64,000 bases of DNA from Rhyzopertha dominica (taxonomy: Eukaryota; Arthropoda; Insecta; Coleoptera; Bostrichidae): contig QCXZ01000001.1 in the NCBI GenBank assembly GCA_025024175.1, positions 16,864,001 through 16,928,000 of the forward strand, in the 5' to 3' direction. The notes under the pieces were generated by a model that worked only from the letters and a program-made list of their open reading frames with translations, did no database searches and was not told where the DNA came from. Positions 47,231 to 59,852 of the stretch are shown piece by piece (the first letter of the stretch is position 1; each line of letters starts with the position of its first letter). The translations under genes were made by a program, and so were the position numbers.

Positions 47231-48960
47231 AGTGTTCTATCTTGAAAACATTATTTATAAAATGCAGAGCGATCACTTGGGCCGAGGCTATGTAAAATTC
47301 AGAATCGANGAGGAGGATCNGTTGAACAAGTGGTTCTTAGTTTGGAAGTGCGCCCCGAAAGATTTTATATCACTCGAAACTTTGTCTTNGAGGCTCTCGC
47401 GAATGAAATATTATATCTCCCATTTCCCGTACTGACAAGTTTGAATAATACGAGTATGACGGATACGTTTCCAAGGAAAGGGGGAGGAACAACTTTCAGA
47501 AAAGCTTAGACAACCTTTCGCTTCTCAGAGAAGCAATAAATTTATAATAAAGCAGATATCAGAAGTGTACTGCAAGTACATATAAAATGTCATGTTTACA
47601 TATTTTATCATTACGCGCTTTGCTCCAGCGATGAATTCGTAAACCCAGTAAATTTAGGTTGTAGTAAACAAATATTTACAATAGACAAATATTATACATA
47701 AATTTTGTTCCCTAAAACATTAACTTGATTAAATGTTGCACCTTACTTGGTTACTGCGCTTTCTGTACAATGTATTTTGCCAGAATATCCCAGAGAATTT
47801 TTTGACAGTTCATATTTATAGATTACTTCTATTACATGTTACATACCTTTTAGAGAACCTGTATTCCTATATATGTTTGCCAAAAATATTATAATACTGA
47901 ATTGACGTCGTTTCTCAAAACCCTTCTAATGCTTCTGTCAGATGCTCAAATCACTTTATTACTTGAAGAATTGCAGCTAGAGCGGATAGCAAAAGATGTT
48001 GTCTTTTACATTCGTTTATATTCTTATAAATTATATACTACACTTGCTTGACATAAAGAAGGCTTTTGTCTAGAATTTGCGGAATAAATGTTTACAAACA
48101 GTGATATGTATAATGGGAAAACGAACAATAAAAGATTAAGCAATTAATTAGTTTACCATTGAATTTAAAACCATTTAGTTCATGAAATTTCTCCGAAAGA
48201 CGTTTGATGTTATATATGTATAAAAACCAGGGTGCTATTTATTATCGACAAAAATTTTCCGTTTGTACTTTTCTTTATAAACAGAAAATTCAAGTGAATT
48301 CTCGAAACCATATTTTCACAGATATGAACTACTTAGGAAACTTCCAGTATACACTGGAAAATAACTTAAATGATGTCGATTATACCTTTCAAATTTCGTA
48401 ATTGGCTTCGGATTCGTTTATGAGTTAGAGTACCAAGAATTCGCCCTATACCGCCTAGTCAGCATTTCGTCATTTTTTGTGATCTGTGCTAGACCAGTTT
48501 GAAATATACCATAAAATAATTTTCAAACATTGAAAATTGATCAGATCAATTATTTATTAACCAAATACCTTTCGAAATAAGCAGCATAGTTTCTAATTTC
48601 CGGTACTAAAACAAGAACAATGCTATGAGAATCAAATGACGTAGTTTCTTAGCCTATTTGATTAGTGACGATTTCTTTATCAAATTGCAAAGCAAAGTTA
48701 CTACTATGCCCTGATCTGAGCCTCATGTAGATGTGTTACAATTTTTCTGCATACCCCCAAAATTTAAATGGTATATATATGGTTATTACTACATAGAAGC
48801 AGCGACATCCACTATAATTGGGTATTATCACTCTTTTTGAAATTTGCGTAAAATGAATCTTGAAGTACATATACATATATAGTACGCCATGTTAAAAAAA
48901 AAACAAAAAAATATTTGTAGGTAGAGAATTTCAGGTCTGAAATTCGAATATTAGGAGTCA
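47231..48960. other. AT-rich intergenic DNA with unresolved bases
   Basis: Single n calls occur at 47310, 47320 and 47390. No gene is supported, and the frames at 47232 and 48204 have no motif. Confidence 0.4.
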
Positions 48961-49942
48961 GCGCCAAAACGCTTCTATCCAAAGTTATTCAACTCGTGAC
49001 GTCAAGTGTCATGTAAACATTACCGAGGAGCGTCTTATATTGGAAAAGCTTTTGTGTGGTGTTTATTGAAAGGACTGTGTAAGACGTCGCACCAAAAAGT
49101 AATTTGTGTAGTTTTACAAGCATCTATTATGTATGGAAAACAAAACAAGTGTTGTTTTGTACATGGCTATAAAAGTACTTCAGTCAGTACAGCAAGCAAA
49201 ATTTTTGTAGCCGTTCCTAGAGATTATTAACATACGAAAAAATTGTTTAAGGCCCCTAAACGTGATATGCCGAAATCGCAAAGCTTGTTTTTCTGTTGTG
49301 ATGATCATCTATTCTTACTGTAAGTTTTATTATTCTTTTTGGGATTAAAAGTGTTTACCATTCAGTTTCCATTTTGTTATAGCTTGAAGGGGATATGAAA
49401 AATTATATGCGTTTTAAGTTGATAGAGGGAAATGTTATAATAAAGAACGACGTTGTTCCCCATATATTCGACTGTTAGCCAGACCGGAAACGAGCCGCAA
49501 GAGCCCCGAAAATAAATGGCAATTTATATTTATTCTGACTTCTAAAATAAATGTCAAGTTTAGGGTACATTTTTAATTCTTACATGTTTATGTTTACAAA
49601 TAGTATGTTTCCAATAACCCACTGTGATCAAATTATCAACGCTACGTTAATTTGATTAAAAGTTCACTTATGCTGTTGCTTTTACGTTCCTCATCTCCGC
49701 CGCGTTCAACCGCTCGTCGCAGTACACAAATTCCATAACAATGAACATGCCTTCTGAAGTCATAACACATAAATATTTCACTTTTTCTTGGCGTATTTTA
49801 AGTCGCTTGTCACAAAATGAAAGCAAACAACAAATTGATAAATTGACGAGAGCAGGCTGACGCGCTGACCCCAGATGTAAACAAGCGGCCATTTACAAGA
49901 CACCTGAAGTCACGGCCAATACATATGTTCGCGTTTTGGCGG
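48961..49942 (+). mobile_element. THAP-bearing transposon remnant with inverted termini
   Basis: Left arm 48961-49017 and right arm 49892-49942 are imperfect inverted repeats. They share CGCCAAAACGC on the outside and CGTGAC(G/T)TCA(A/G)GTGTC(A/T)TGTAAA on the inside, with unmatched spacers between. The roughly 870-bp interior contains a spliced, decayed THAP zinc finger (49129-49478). P-like elements carry THAP transposases and short inverted ends, so this may be a deleted P-superfamily relative. An inverted duplication around a host THAP gene copy is the alternative. No catalytic domain remains. Confidence 0.5.
49129..49478 (+). pseudogene. Decayed THAP zinc-finger gene, two exons
   Basis: Exon 1 (49129-49319) starts MYGKQNKCCFVHGYKS and passes KIFVAVPRD. 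It has an in-frame TAA after PRDY (about 49227), then KKLFKAPKRDMPKS and FFCCDDH. The GT donor at 49320 and TTATAG acceptor at 49381-49382 join in frame to exon 2 (49383-49478): GDMKNYMRFKLIEGN then VVPHIFDC and a TAG. The C-X4-C plus late C-X2-H pattern is that of the C2CH THAP domain, but the second Cys position is Tyr. Both the TAA and the TAG interrupt conserved sequence. The sequence after the TAG (PDRKRAARAP) still resembles the family. Confidence 0.65.
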
Positions 49943-50906
49943 TACCTTTATATATTCACATTTGTAATATTAAAAATACACCTTACGATCCATTTTTTCG
50001 AATTTATAAGCTGTCACAGCTGTTTTGTGGATTAGATGCTACCTATTAATATACAATTTAGTAAAATATAAATACATGGCAAATACCACATTGCCTCGTA
50101 TGTGTTGACACCGTAGCTGTTGCTCTTACCAACTGTTGATCCCGTGCAAAACAGTCAAAGAAACATCTGGTGACATTTCCAAATTAATCATGGTTACGTT
50201 CTTAAGAAAGATAATTTGTAGAATAAGATGAGGAAAAAACCTTATCATCTTGACGCTTACCTATATCTAGAGTACTCTTAGTCCTCTAATAGCTTCTGTT
50301 CGCTTAACATTTACAGGTCTGCTAATTTTCTACGATCTGACTTTCAATTCTCTATCCCTCAAGGATAAATGATTCAGATACTATTTTTCTGAATCTTACT
50401 AGACGTTAATGTGTTCTCCAATAGATCAATTATTGGTTGGGGCGCATAAACACATAAAAATTAATGTAGTTTGTAAATACAATATGTTAACGTTAACGTT
50501 CAGTCGACTCCTGTTAAGTCTTAACAATTTAGTTAAAGTACGAAAGTGGTGTGTATGCACGGCGTAAAGTTATTGTATATGAAGGTAAAGGCAATACACT
50601 GAATAAAGGGAACATACACCTTGTCGTTCTAGGACTAAAAATTTACTATTCTAGTACCCATCTGCCTGAATAGAAACCTTATTTATTTTATCCAAATTAT
50701 TTTTATAAAAATTGACTGCAGCACCTACATCATAGAGTATCTCGGAAACCATTAATGCTAGAGGGTTGCGATTTGGACATTACCATATTACTTTTTTGTT
50801 GTGAGTTGAGCTGTATCATCACCATTTTTATATCGTCTTTTGCTTTAAAGTTTTAGCCAACTTTTTAATAATGTAACACTTCTTCAACTCTCAATAGCTT
50901 GCTTAG
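49943..50906. other. AT-rich intergenic DNA
   Basis: No gene or repeat is recognised. Confidence 0.4.
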
Positions 50907-51350
50907 GTATGTAGATACAAAAAAATTGTGAAGACTTTTTATAAATATTTTTATTCTAAATCCAGTGGCGTACTCAGAATGAATTTAGGGGGTCACATTT
51001 TTTAGATGTAACACTGAAAATGATTGTTTATTTGGAGATAAGTACGTATGCATTGTTTAGTGTTAATTATTCACATTCATTTTGACGAAAAACGTAAAAT
51101 CAATCAATTACTACAAAAATTGTAATAATAGAAAAATTTATAAAAATAAATCTATCAATTTATGTATTTTCTTAATCAGAAAAAGTAGGTCTTTTTAACC
51201 ATAATACAGCCAACTGGTTTTCATTTAAAAAATGCAAGTTTGTGTTATATTTATAAAATGTGACCCCCTACGAAACTTCTGATCACGCCACTGGATTTGG
51301 AATAAAAATTCTATAAGAAATGTTTCCGCACTTTTTTTGTATCTACATAC
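50907..51350. mobile_element. MITE-like inverted-repeat element (444 bp)
   Basis: The ends GTATGTAGATACAAAAAAA and its inverse GTATCTACATAC are paired. Inner sections pair as CCAGTGGCGTACTCAG with GATCACGCCACTGG and AGGGGGTCACATTTT with AAAATGTGACCCCCT. Each arm is about 95-100 bp and the centre is AT-rich. It encodes no protein and has the compact form of a non-autonomous DNA transposon. Confidence 0.65.
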
Positions 51351-51354
51351 ACAA

Positions 51355-52199
51355 TCCAGATTTTGAGAATTGAGGAAATGTTACAAAAAATGGCGGACGA
51401 GTATATACTCCCCATTTTAGTACCTCATCATTGTGTATTACAGGTAACCTTGATTATGCATCACGCCGGGCAGGTCACGTGATATAAACAACAAAGAGCT
51501 TCGATCGTTTAGCAATTGCGATCTGACATAATAGTTTGAATTTTTACACTTTTGTTAATCATTTTTAGGGTAAAACAACAAGTTTCTATGTTAATGACAC
51601 GTTATTTGAGTAGTTTATGAAAATATTAAGCTAACATGAATGATTACGCGGATTTCTGCGATTAGTGGAGAACACACAATTGGGGGCACTACTAGTACAG
51701 TAACGTACTAAAGGTTTTTCTTATTAATATAGATATAGTAGCTACATTATATTTCTACCACAGCATTAACGGACCCCGATTGTTAATGAAGGTCCATTAG
51801 ACGCAAGCATGATATATTAAAATCCGCCCCCTTTCCTCTTGCAGGCCTGTTATTGCTATTTTCAGAATTAATCGTCCGCAACAATGTCGGGAATCAAAAC
51901 ACCATTCACACGGCGTGTCTTTAGATTAAATGTCACAGAACCATTTATCACAGTGCGTTTGTCGTCAAATCCATCACTCTAATAGACGTGCGCGATTTCA
52001 TGCTCTTTAAAAATCTTGAAGGCTTATTTGAGCGCCACCCTGCTAGGTATGAACACGAACCTGCTAAGTTCAGAGAAAAGTATATTTTTTATATTGGCCC
52101 TTCTATCTCCGGTCAATACTTTTAAAGATAAATTGAAGTAATTACCATATCTTAAAGTCATTCAATGTTTCAAGACTCTTTACCTGATCATCTACCATA
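51355..52199. other. Intergenic DNA
   Basis: No gene is recognised. GGTCACGTGATATAAAC at about 51475 has an E-box and a TATA-like word but no downstream open frame. Confidence 0.35.
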
Positions 52200-52760
52200 A
52201 AATGTACAGGGTACGCAAATAAGAGAGGTGGTCAGTCATATCTCATAAACCAGTAGCCCTAGAGCATTGAGGTAAAAAATTTCTTAATCAAAGTGACCAA
52301 GAGAAATTGCTGGAAAATANTTTCGAGTTTGTAAAGTNACCGCTAGACNGCACTGTGGCACATCCAAATTACAAAAATAATGTTTGTGTTATTTTTAGCG
52401 TAATAAATGTTTGCGGTATTAAACATATTAAGATTGTTTGGACTAAAATCTATTATTTTTATAATGAACATTTTTTGTCAAATGTCAAATAAACTGGAAG
52501 GGCGGGTGAATCTTAATATAGAAAATCGCTAATATTTCAGGTTTGGCTTGACCGATTTTAACCAACGAAGTGTCATTTTCAAGAGCCTATGTGCCTTTAT
52601 AAAACGCAATTTTAAGTGCCAGAACATAGTTTGTGTGTTGATTGCCAAGAGGGCGGTTTCTGAAGTTACTACCTAAATATCGATTTTTCTCTAAATTTTT
52701 AAACGCAACGATATGAGGCTGTTACTTCATTAAAAGAACAATTGAATATAGACTAAAATG
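52200..52760. mobile_element. Probable non-autonomous transposon remnant
   Basis: It starts with TGTACAGGGTACGCAAATA, the CAGGGT-type end seen in TA-inserting elements. GAGGTGGTCAGTCATATCTC and similar low-coding AT-rich sequence of repetitive appearance follow. Unresolved bases at 52320, 52338 and 52349 suggest a multicopy sequence that was hard to resolve. The other end could not be fixed. Confidence 0.3.
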
Positions 52761-53135
52761 GTGAAAACCGCACATTCATATGTTGTTTTAATCTAAAGAT
52801 ATTAAAGATTGAATAGCAGAACTTAGTGATTTTATACAGTTTAACTTTTGAAAATTAAAGTTGGCTTGGAACAATAAATTTAACCAACATATTATTACAC
52901 TAATACTAAAAACATCAGTGTTGCTATAAATATATAAAAAATATCGAAACAGTTACGCAAGATAAAAGACATTTGCACTAAAATTCGGTAACGATAAACT
53001 GAACTAATTCTACCTGTAATTATTAATACTCAAGTGAAGAGTAGCTAAAAATACAAAGTACCGCAACAAACATAATAAAAAAATAAACTAAACTAAACTA
53101 AACTAACTAAACAAATTATTATTATTAATAAAACT

Positions 53136-53357
53136 AAAGTGCAGACTAGCTAACATTATAGAGCATCGGAGCAAACACAAAACAAAAGTAAATTATCCTA
53201 AATATGAAAAAACAATTTTAACGAATATAACTACAGGTTATATCAATTGAGGTGTGAAGTACAGGTCCCAGAACAAATTGTTGCTTCATATTTAGGATAA
53301 ACTACTTTTGTTTTGTGTTTGCTCCAATGCTCTATAATGTTAGCTAGTCTGCACTTT
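53136..53357. repeat. Long hairpin: 73-bp inverted arms, 76-bp loop
   Basis: 53136-53208 and 53285-53357 are reverse complements with about 3 mismatches in 73 bp. The shared core includes GTGCAGACTAGCTAACATTA. Just upstream ACTAA units repeat (about 53088-53110). This could be a foldback/MITE or an RNA-hairpin source. Confidence 0.75.
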
Positions 53358-56300
53358 GGTTATTTGGTGTGGCTATAGACAATCAGACTGGGGATGGAAA
53401 TTAATAAAAAATACTGCCAGTTCAAATTTTACTTACACTGTTCCAGAAAAAACTATTTATCTTAACTGCAAAAGGGGTTGTAGTGCGAACTGGAGCTCGA
53501 GAAAGGTCGGATTATTTCATTCACCAATTGTCTGGCCAGTCTTGCTCCAATGTTGAATCAAATGCAACAAATGTGGATTCTTATAATGTCAATGAAGAGA
53601 CAACTGGTGCATCTTTCTTATAACAATCTATAGATATTCAGCAAGAATAAGGAAGCGAAGAAGAAATTATTGTCGAGGTGGCATTTGAAGGTTATTAGCC
53701 AGACTAATTTTTTTCTGAATTTAGTAGTAATTCGTTCCACTTTAAGCATTACCAATATTAATTTTTTTAATCAATAGAATATTGTATAATAAAACTGAAT
53801 CAGAATATATAATGGAGTAGGCTTGTCGGGGAAACCACGTCAAAATGTGCCAAGTACACCTCACAGGCGATTCGTAAGAAAGAAATTATTAGAACAACTT
53901 TGGGAGATAATTCTGTGGTCTACAACCTTTGTCTGGGCTATTTTTATGGTAACACCTACCTCATACGAAAAAATGTGGAAAAATCGATTGTCTTGATTTA
54001 TAATCTTAAATAATTTTTTTAGCAGCCGTATAGGACGACTGGTGGAGATTTTTGATATTAAATCGTTTTGTTCGACTGGATGTCACTGGTCCATACTTAG
54101 GTATTTTTTTAATGGTTTGATGGTTTTAACACTCGTATTTTACACGTAAAACGACATTAAGTGCTCGCTGCTGGTACATGAACATGCAGTTGCGCAATGA
54201 AATGTTAGTCGGCTATTGTCGTACTTCAATAATCTTTCAATATCTGATTATCTCAGTCAGGTATTAGACATTTTCGATAGGTAGGGCACACACTTTCATC
54301 ACTGTCCGCTAAAGAACAATACTTGCTGTTTTCACAGTAACCACTCTAACCACGCCATGGGAGCCTGAGTGGATGTCAATGACTTACAGTCATGAAATAT
54401 ATTACAGTACCGCTTACCGCAATAGTCCACCATTCTAAATGCTGGGGCCACACTAATTTTAACGTCCAACGCCCATTATTGCAATAATTTTATAAAATAT
54501 AGATTAGATTACACGGTAAACTAAGTGGCTACACTTGTATTTGAGGTCTAATCGATACATAACGCTTTTTTGATAGAATTATTTCAAGATGTTAAATTTT
54601 TTTTATATTATCACTCGACCAGACAAAAGCCAAGGCTTAGAAGATGGCTGATGATAAAAACTTTCTAATTATCTAGAAATTGCCAAACAGTAACTGGAAA
54701 TTTTCATTTAGTAAGTGGAATTTTGGAATTTTCCAGTTATTATCTGGAAACTATGGAATCGCTGAAGATCCAAGCTTAATGCTTTTTTATACTTTGTACA
54801 TTTTCAGCAGCGCTTTTTAATATAGAAATTTCCCGTTTATGTAAATTTCCATTTAGTAAGTGTGAAGTTGTAAATTTACGTTTATTTCCGTAACACTTCG
54901 GACCAGCCGGGTGGCGGCAGTGTTTGAATTTAAAGAATACATAGAGTACTAAACATTTATTTTTAATAGTGTGCTTAAGACAGGTACCAGCTCTATGCGG
55001 ATTATAGTAAATTGTAATGTCTATTTTGACTGGACTATTTTGCTTTTCATTACCATCGCTATAAATATATATAAATAATCGTATAAATAAACTCATAGTA
55101 CCTTTGTTTACAAAAGATGCGTTATTAGAAGTGACATGTGGTGCACGCAAAGGAGAACCATAATCCCATTGTTGTTATTTTTAACAGGACTTCTTACGAC
55201 TCCAGTAAGGACATGCACAAGAGCAGCAAACTACTGATTATGCCAACCACAAGGAATAGGCAAAAACGTTTCTTGGTGTTTTAAGGGATAAAACCTACGC
55301 ATTTAGCGTGATGTGTATCAATAAAGCTACACGGCTATCTGAAGCTCATGAATTACAAAGGGCAACCATGTTGAAGTTCGATGAAAGAAGTTTCTGCGGC
55401 ATCCGTTACATGTGCGGACGCATATTACTACCCCAGTTGTTTGGTCTGACACGTGCATTTATCAATGACATGAGAAAGCGCTTTATTGTTTAGCCTGGTT
55501 TTTGCAAGCAGCTTTGAGCGGGTCGGGTCATGGTGCCTGGGAGCTAACATTATGTGTGTAGCCTTCTGTGAAATCAGCGACATCCTCTCTGTTTGGCATC
55601 CGATAGAATGTGATCCGAAAGGATTAGGGACTGACCTATGAGCAACAACCCTTGCATCGAGTACAGAATATTAGATGAATTTGTTTATATTAGAGCTATA
55701 TATACCGCTGTTCACAGAACTTTAAAGTTACGTCATCAGTGACGTATTCCATTACAATCCTAAGATAACCGTGAACACAACGCAAAGAGAATTGCAGGAC
55801 TGATTTAAATATGCATCAGTCTACAATGTTGTCAAACGGCACGATGGCATCTTCCATTGACATATTATTAAATGGACACGACATCTCATTCATAAATACG
55901 GTTGGAACTGACGCCAAGACCAATGTGGGTGAGGGGAGTGCGGGTACGAGGGGGAGATACAGCTTTCCTCCAAGTACATTGCCGTACTGTTATAAAAGGG
56001 TCAACAGTGAGATAATTTAACTTCCAACTAAAAACAAAAGCGGAGCGTACATCAATAATATTTCGGGCAATCTTTTAGTTAAAGCAAAGAAACATCTTTT
56101 TGTACAGCAAACACTAATTAATAAAGCGGGAAAAAAGTTTTGGACGAATGAAAGCATCGATACAGTTTTGGAATTACTATTCATAAATCAACACTTAACG
56201 AGAAAACACTTGACATTCGTCACATAGAAATATAAGGAAAAAAGCACTCAGAAACTGCGAAAATGAAATTTATTGTCAAATAAAAAGAAATACACAAAAT

Positions 56301-57590
56301 CATAATCCGCATCAGGCATCACTGAAGTACTTACTCCGAACACATCGGCTCTCTTCTTCTACCTATAAATATTTATTTTTAAAACGTCTACCACTAACAG
56401 TAATCATTTTCCATATGTATTAATCCTTCACTATCAACTTCATTACATTTTATAAAGGCATTCCTCTATAAAGTAACTAATTTCGCTAAATTTATCAAAC
56501 GACGCCTATGACAACAAATATAAACATAACCTAAACAATGCTTAACGGTGAAATGATACGGTTTTCTCCTTAGAGCCTACCTTTTTGCATACTCGACACA
56601 TCCGCACCATTGCCTGTATTAATTTTTTATACGACTTGTCCTTAAACAGCTCGCAATTAGCTCTTTTTAACAAAAAATTTACACCACACTACTCAACATA
56701 TACAGAGCATTCTAAACACCAGTAGTACAGTGGACCATCTAATGCACCTTAAGACGGGCAATCGCACAATGCATTGAGTATTTCTCTGGTCAACTGTACG
56801 TTTCTGTTTTCCTCCAGTTCCACCTTAGAATGTGACTATTATGTTGACTTCACTTGAAAATGTAAACAACCGACTCCAGACACCTCGATGGCATCTTCGT
56901 TAGATTCAAGGTTGACAGTGACAATTGATATTGACAATCGACATAGACACAGTCTATCTGACATTTATAGATCGCTTTTGTGTTCCGGGAAAATAGGAAA
57001 ATTATTGATTGAACGCTTATTTATTGGGAACGCTTTCCTTAATCAAAATGGGAATATGCTCATGGTGTCTGTGTATTATTCCGATTGATGCCTTTGACGT
57101 AACCGAGACCTAAATAATACAGCGTGATAATGTTTTATTTCCGTCGAAATATTCCTGCCTTATATCATATAGGCCAGAAAACTCATTACAAATAATATTC
57201 TGAAACAAAGATAATGTTTTTTTTCTTCAGTGTATTCGTCACATAGTTATAATGGATCATTTAATTTTTCTTATGTGTACAGGAAGGCCTAGTATAGTAC
57301 TAAGTAAATCAAACTGACAAAGCTATAGATCGTAAATTTAAGTACTAACTTCAACCTTTGTTGAACAAGCTTTCAGACAAGTTCTTAATGAATAGAGTTT
57401 TCTGTTTCTGCTTAGCTTTAAATATTGTAAATGGAACAATACATTATTTGAAAGAAGTCTCGCTTTGTAGTTAACTATAGTTTTACTAGTTTTAATCATT
57501 TACGGTATAGTACATCAATAAGTATATACTAAGAAGCAAGCTGCTTATTCAATTTAACATTTAGGCCTTTTCTCAACAAAATGTGATTTT
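53358..57590. other. Mostly AT-rich intergenic DNA
   Basis: No gene is supported. 54660-54860 has recurrent CATTTAGTAAGTG and CCAGTTATTATCTGGAAA words (small direct/inverted repeats). 55150-55650 is more complex and slightly GC-richer with a 61-codon frame (55308-55493) lacking motifs. The frames at 54776-55150 (-), 55811-56020 and 56888-57088 have no recognisable family. Confidence 0.35.
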
Positions 57591-58429
57591 CAGAACTTCA
57601 TACTTGTAAAAAATGTGACACGAAAGTAAGAAGGTCAAGTAACTACCATTTTTGCAAATTTTTATATTTGTAGACCCTGTTCGTACGATTTTTTTTCAAT
57701 TTTGGTATTATATAGGAAAACAAATTTCTGATGGGAAAGCACTCTTGTAATTATTTTGTTAAGTTAATACCTTTCGAGTTATTTGGAGAAAACAGATTTT
57801 AAAAATTTATGTATTTTTGCTAATATCACGAGAACCGTTTCTCTTAGAAAAAATGTGTAGAAAGAAAAAATGCTCAAAACCTGATTACTAATCGTATAGT
57901 ATAAAAAATAAAAACGTAAATGTCATTTTGACAATTAGATGTGGAAGTATTAAATTAATTTTCAGCGGTTTTTTTATATTGTGCGGAAATTCCAAGAAGT
58001 TTGATTTATATTAAATAAAAATGTACTATACACTGTAATTAATGATAGGGTCATTCTGCAATGGATCTAGCTCCTTACCTGGCGTTTCCACAGCTACTAG
58101 AGGTTCTTATTCATCTGTAAATAATGTTAAAAAGCAGTACAAATTTCCTCCCTAATAAGATGGAAACCGTCCAGGAACTCGGCAGAGGTGACATCGACAG
58201 AAATTATGACGGAAAAGGTTACAGTAAATCTAAATTTGACTTTGGATATTTTAAGGTGATGTTTTTCATTTCACGCACTGCTGTCGAGGATATGGGGTGA
58301 AAATTTGAAATATTGAAACACTCCGTATAATTACTGTTGTCAAAATATAAAGCGTATTTGCGTTTAATGTATTCGTGAATGCACCACTTTAACGCAAGCT
58401 ATTCACATGTATGTTATTTACGTAGACTA

Positions 58430-58800
58430 GACAAGCGGGCGCCTCTGCCAAAACGGCTCTCCAATTTTTACGATCGTATTCCGCTACGTAAGGAACACTC
58501 CACTTCATCAAAATTCGCATAAACGACGAGCACTAACTTTCCAAGACCTTGTTAGCTCGATTCCGCGTCCCATTCACATGGCCCCAACTTTTCATATATT
58601 CCAGAAGTGTCGGTGACGCCGTGAATGTTTGCGTTCGACGTGGCAGGTTAACGAAGCGTTTGCTCCCACAGGATATCCCGCCTGNGCTGGGGGCATTTTT
58701 CGCCCCCTGTCGTGAGCTCCCTTCTGTGTTTTGTGCCATTTTAGAGTTGTTACGAGCGGGCCTTGCTGATCACGAGGACACACTTGAAAGGGTAAACTAC
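58430..58800. other. GC-rich island of unknown role
   Basis: The most GC-rich stretch of the right third, with open frames on both strands (58549-58860 +, 58739-58533 -). None has a recognisable domain, and one base is unresolved at 58685. GAAAGGGTAAAC at about 58789 could be a splice donor, so a 5' exon or promoter-proximal sequence is possible but unproven. Confidence 0.25.
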
Positions 58801-59049
58801 AATGTCAAGCCAGTTTTCTTCTTGAGCTGTAGTTATTATTTTTCACCTCTTAGTATCTGACTGCTAGCTGAATAAAATCGCTAGCACTTGTGCAAAACAA
58901 TTTAATAGTAAATAAAATTTGTTTTCTGTAATTAGAATTAAATTCAATACATTAAACCTAGCTTTAAAAGAAACACGTAATAAATTATTTCTTTAAGGAC
59001 CAACCCTGCTTTTTGTTATTGTGCAATGGAATGTATAGAGCACAAAGTA

Positions 59050-59391
59050 ATAGCATGTATACGACGCGCAGATGACATTCTTTGCATAATAAATGTCAAC
59101 ACAGAAGGTGAAATCCTCTAAATGCCAAAGCAACATATCTATAAAATACAGTTCACAATAGAAAGAGAAAGCAGCAACCAAATTAACNTTCTTGGTTCTA
59201 CCATGAAGAAGCAAACATACACTCTCAACTGCAATATACATAGCAAACCCACACAAACAGGCACAATAATAATAAATGCAGCATCAACAGAAAATAGCAC
59301 AAGTATGCTGCATCGACTAGAAAAAATATCATTGTCAAAAACTGACTACAATACTGTATTAAAAATTAGCAAGGAAAATGGATGAAACAAA
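59050..59391 (+). pseudogene. Degenerate reverse-transcriptase fragment (Penelope-like or LINE)
   Basis: CIRRADDILCIINVN at about 59053-59097 resembles the catalytic YxDD box, with the aromatic residue replaced by Arg (GATGAC at 59071-59076). After a shift, the 59122-59385 frame reads IQFTIERESSNQINXLGS then LNCNIHSKPTQTGTIII and RLEKISLSK. This mirrors the FTIE..N.INFLD and IYRKPT.TD segments following YxDD in retroelement RTs. The order and spacing fit. The relation to the 8160-9066 family (VYRKPTHTDRY) is distant, so this is a separate lineage. Confidence 0.5.
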
Positions 59392-59824
59392 AACGAAGTA
59401 AACAATACACAAAAGCATTAAATACAAACAAAACACGGATAACCAAAGAAATTGTTGCAAAAAAGACATTCACTAAATTATGTCGAATGCGTCAGGAATT
59501 CTTCCATTGATACGGCGGCCTACTATCCAAATCAGGAAAGAACCAACTTTCATCATCAGTTTATTGTTGAGGTACGCCATACGTCTAGTTGGTTCGAATC
59601 GCGAATGTCTTTTNCTAACCTCTATGCTACAGCTTAGACNTATGTCGTATGCACAGGTCAGGTCAGTTTAATCCAGAGAGAAATGTCATTCCTAAACTTT
59701 AGAGACAATTTGTCAGCAGCAATATGTGAACTGTAAAGATATAAATAAAGTTTTCATTAATTTATTTTTCTTAATAGTTCCCAAAGCTAATATTAGTTTT
59801 AATAAATTATTTTTGAAGTATTGG
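59392..59824. other. Intergenic DNA with unresolved bases
   Basis: No gene is supported. n calls occur at 59614 and 59640. A short ACAGGTCAGGTCAG lies at about 59654, foreshadowing the AGGTC array that follows. Confidence 0.4.
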
Positions 59825-59852
59825 TTAGGTCAGGTCAGGTCAGGTCAGGTCA
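59825..59852. repeat. AGGTC/TCAGG pentamer array
   Basis: TTAGG followed by TCAGG units, about five pentamers in total. The same strand also reads as overlapping AGGTCA hexamers. It resembles insect telomeric pentamers (TTAGG, TCAGG) and nuclear-receptor half-sites, but is too short to assign to either. Confidence 0.8.

Noticed and set aside
59825..59852. Chromosome-end telomere
   Set aside because: Only about five units, interior to the window, with transposons on both sides.
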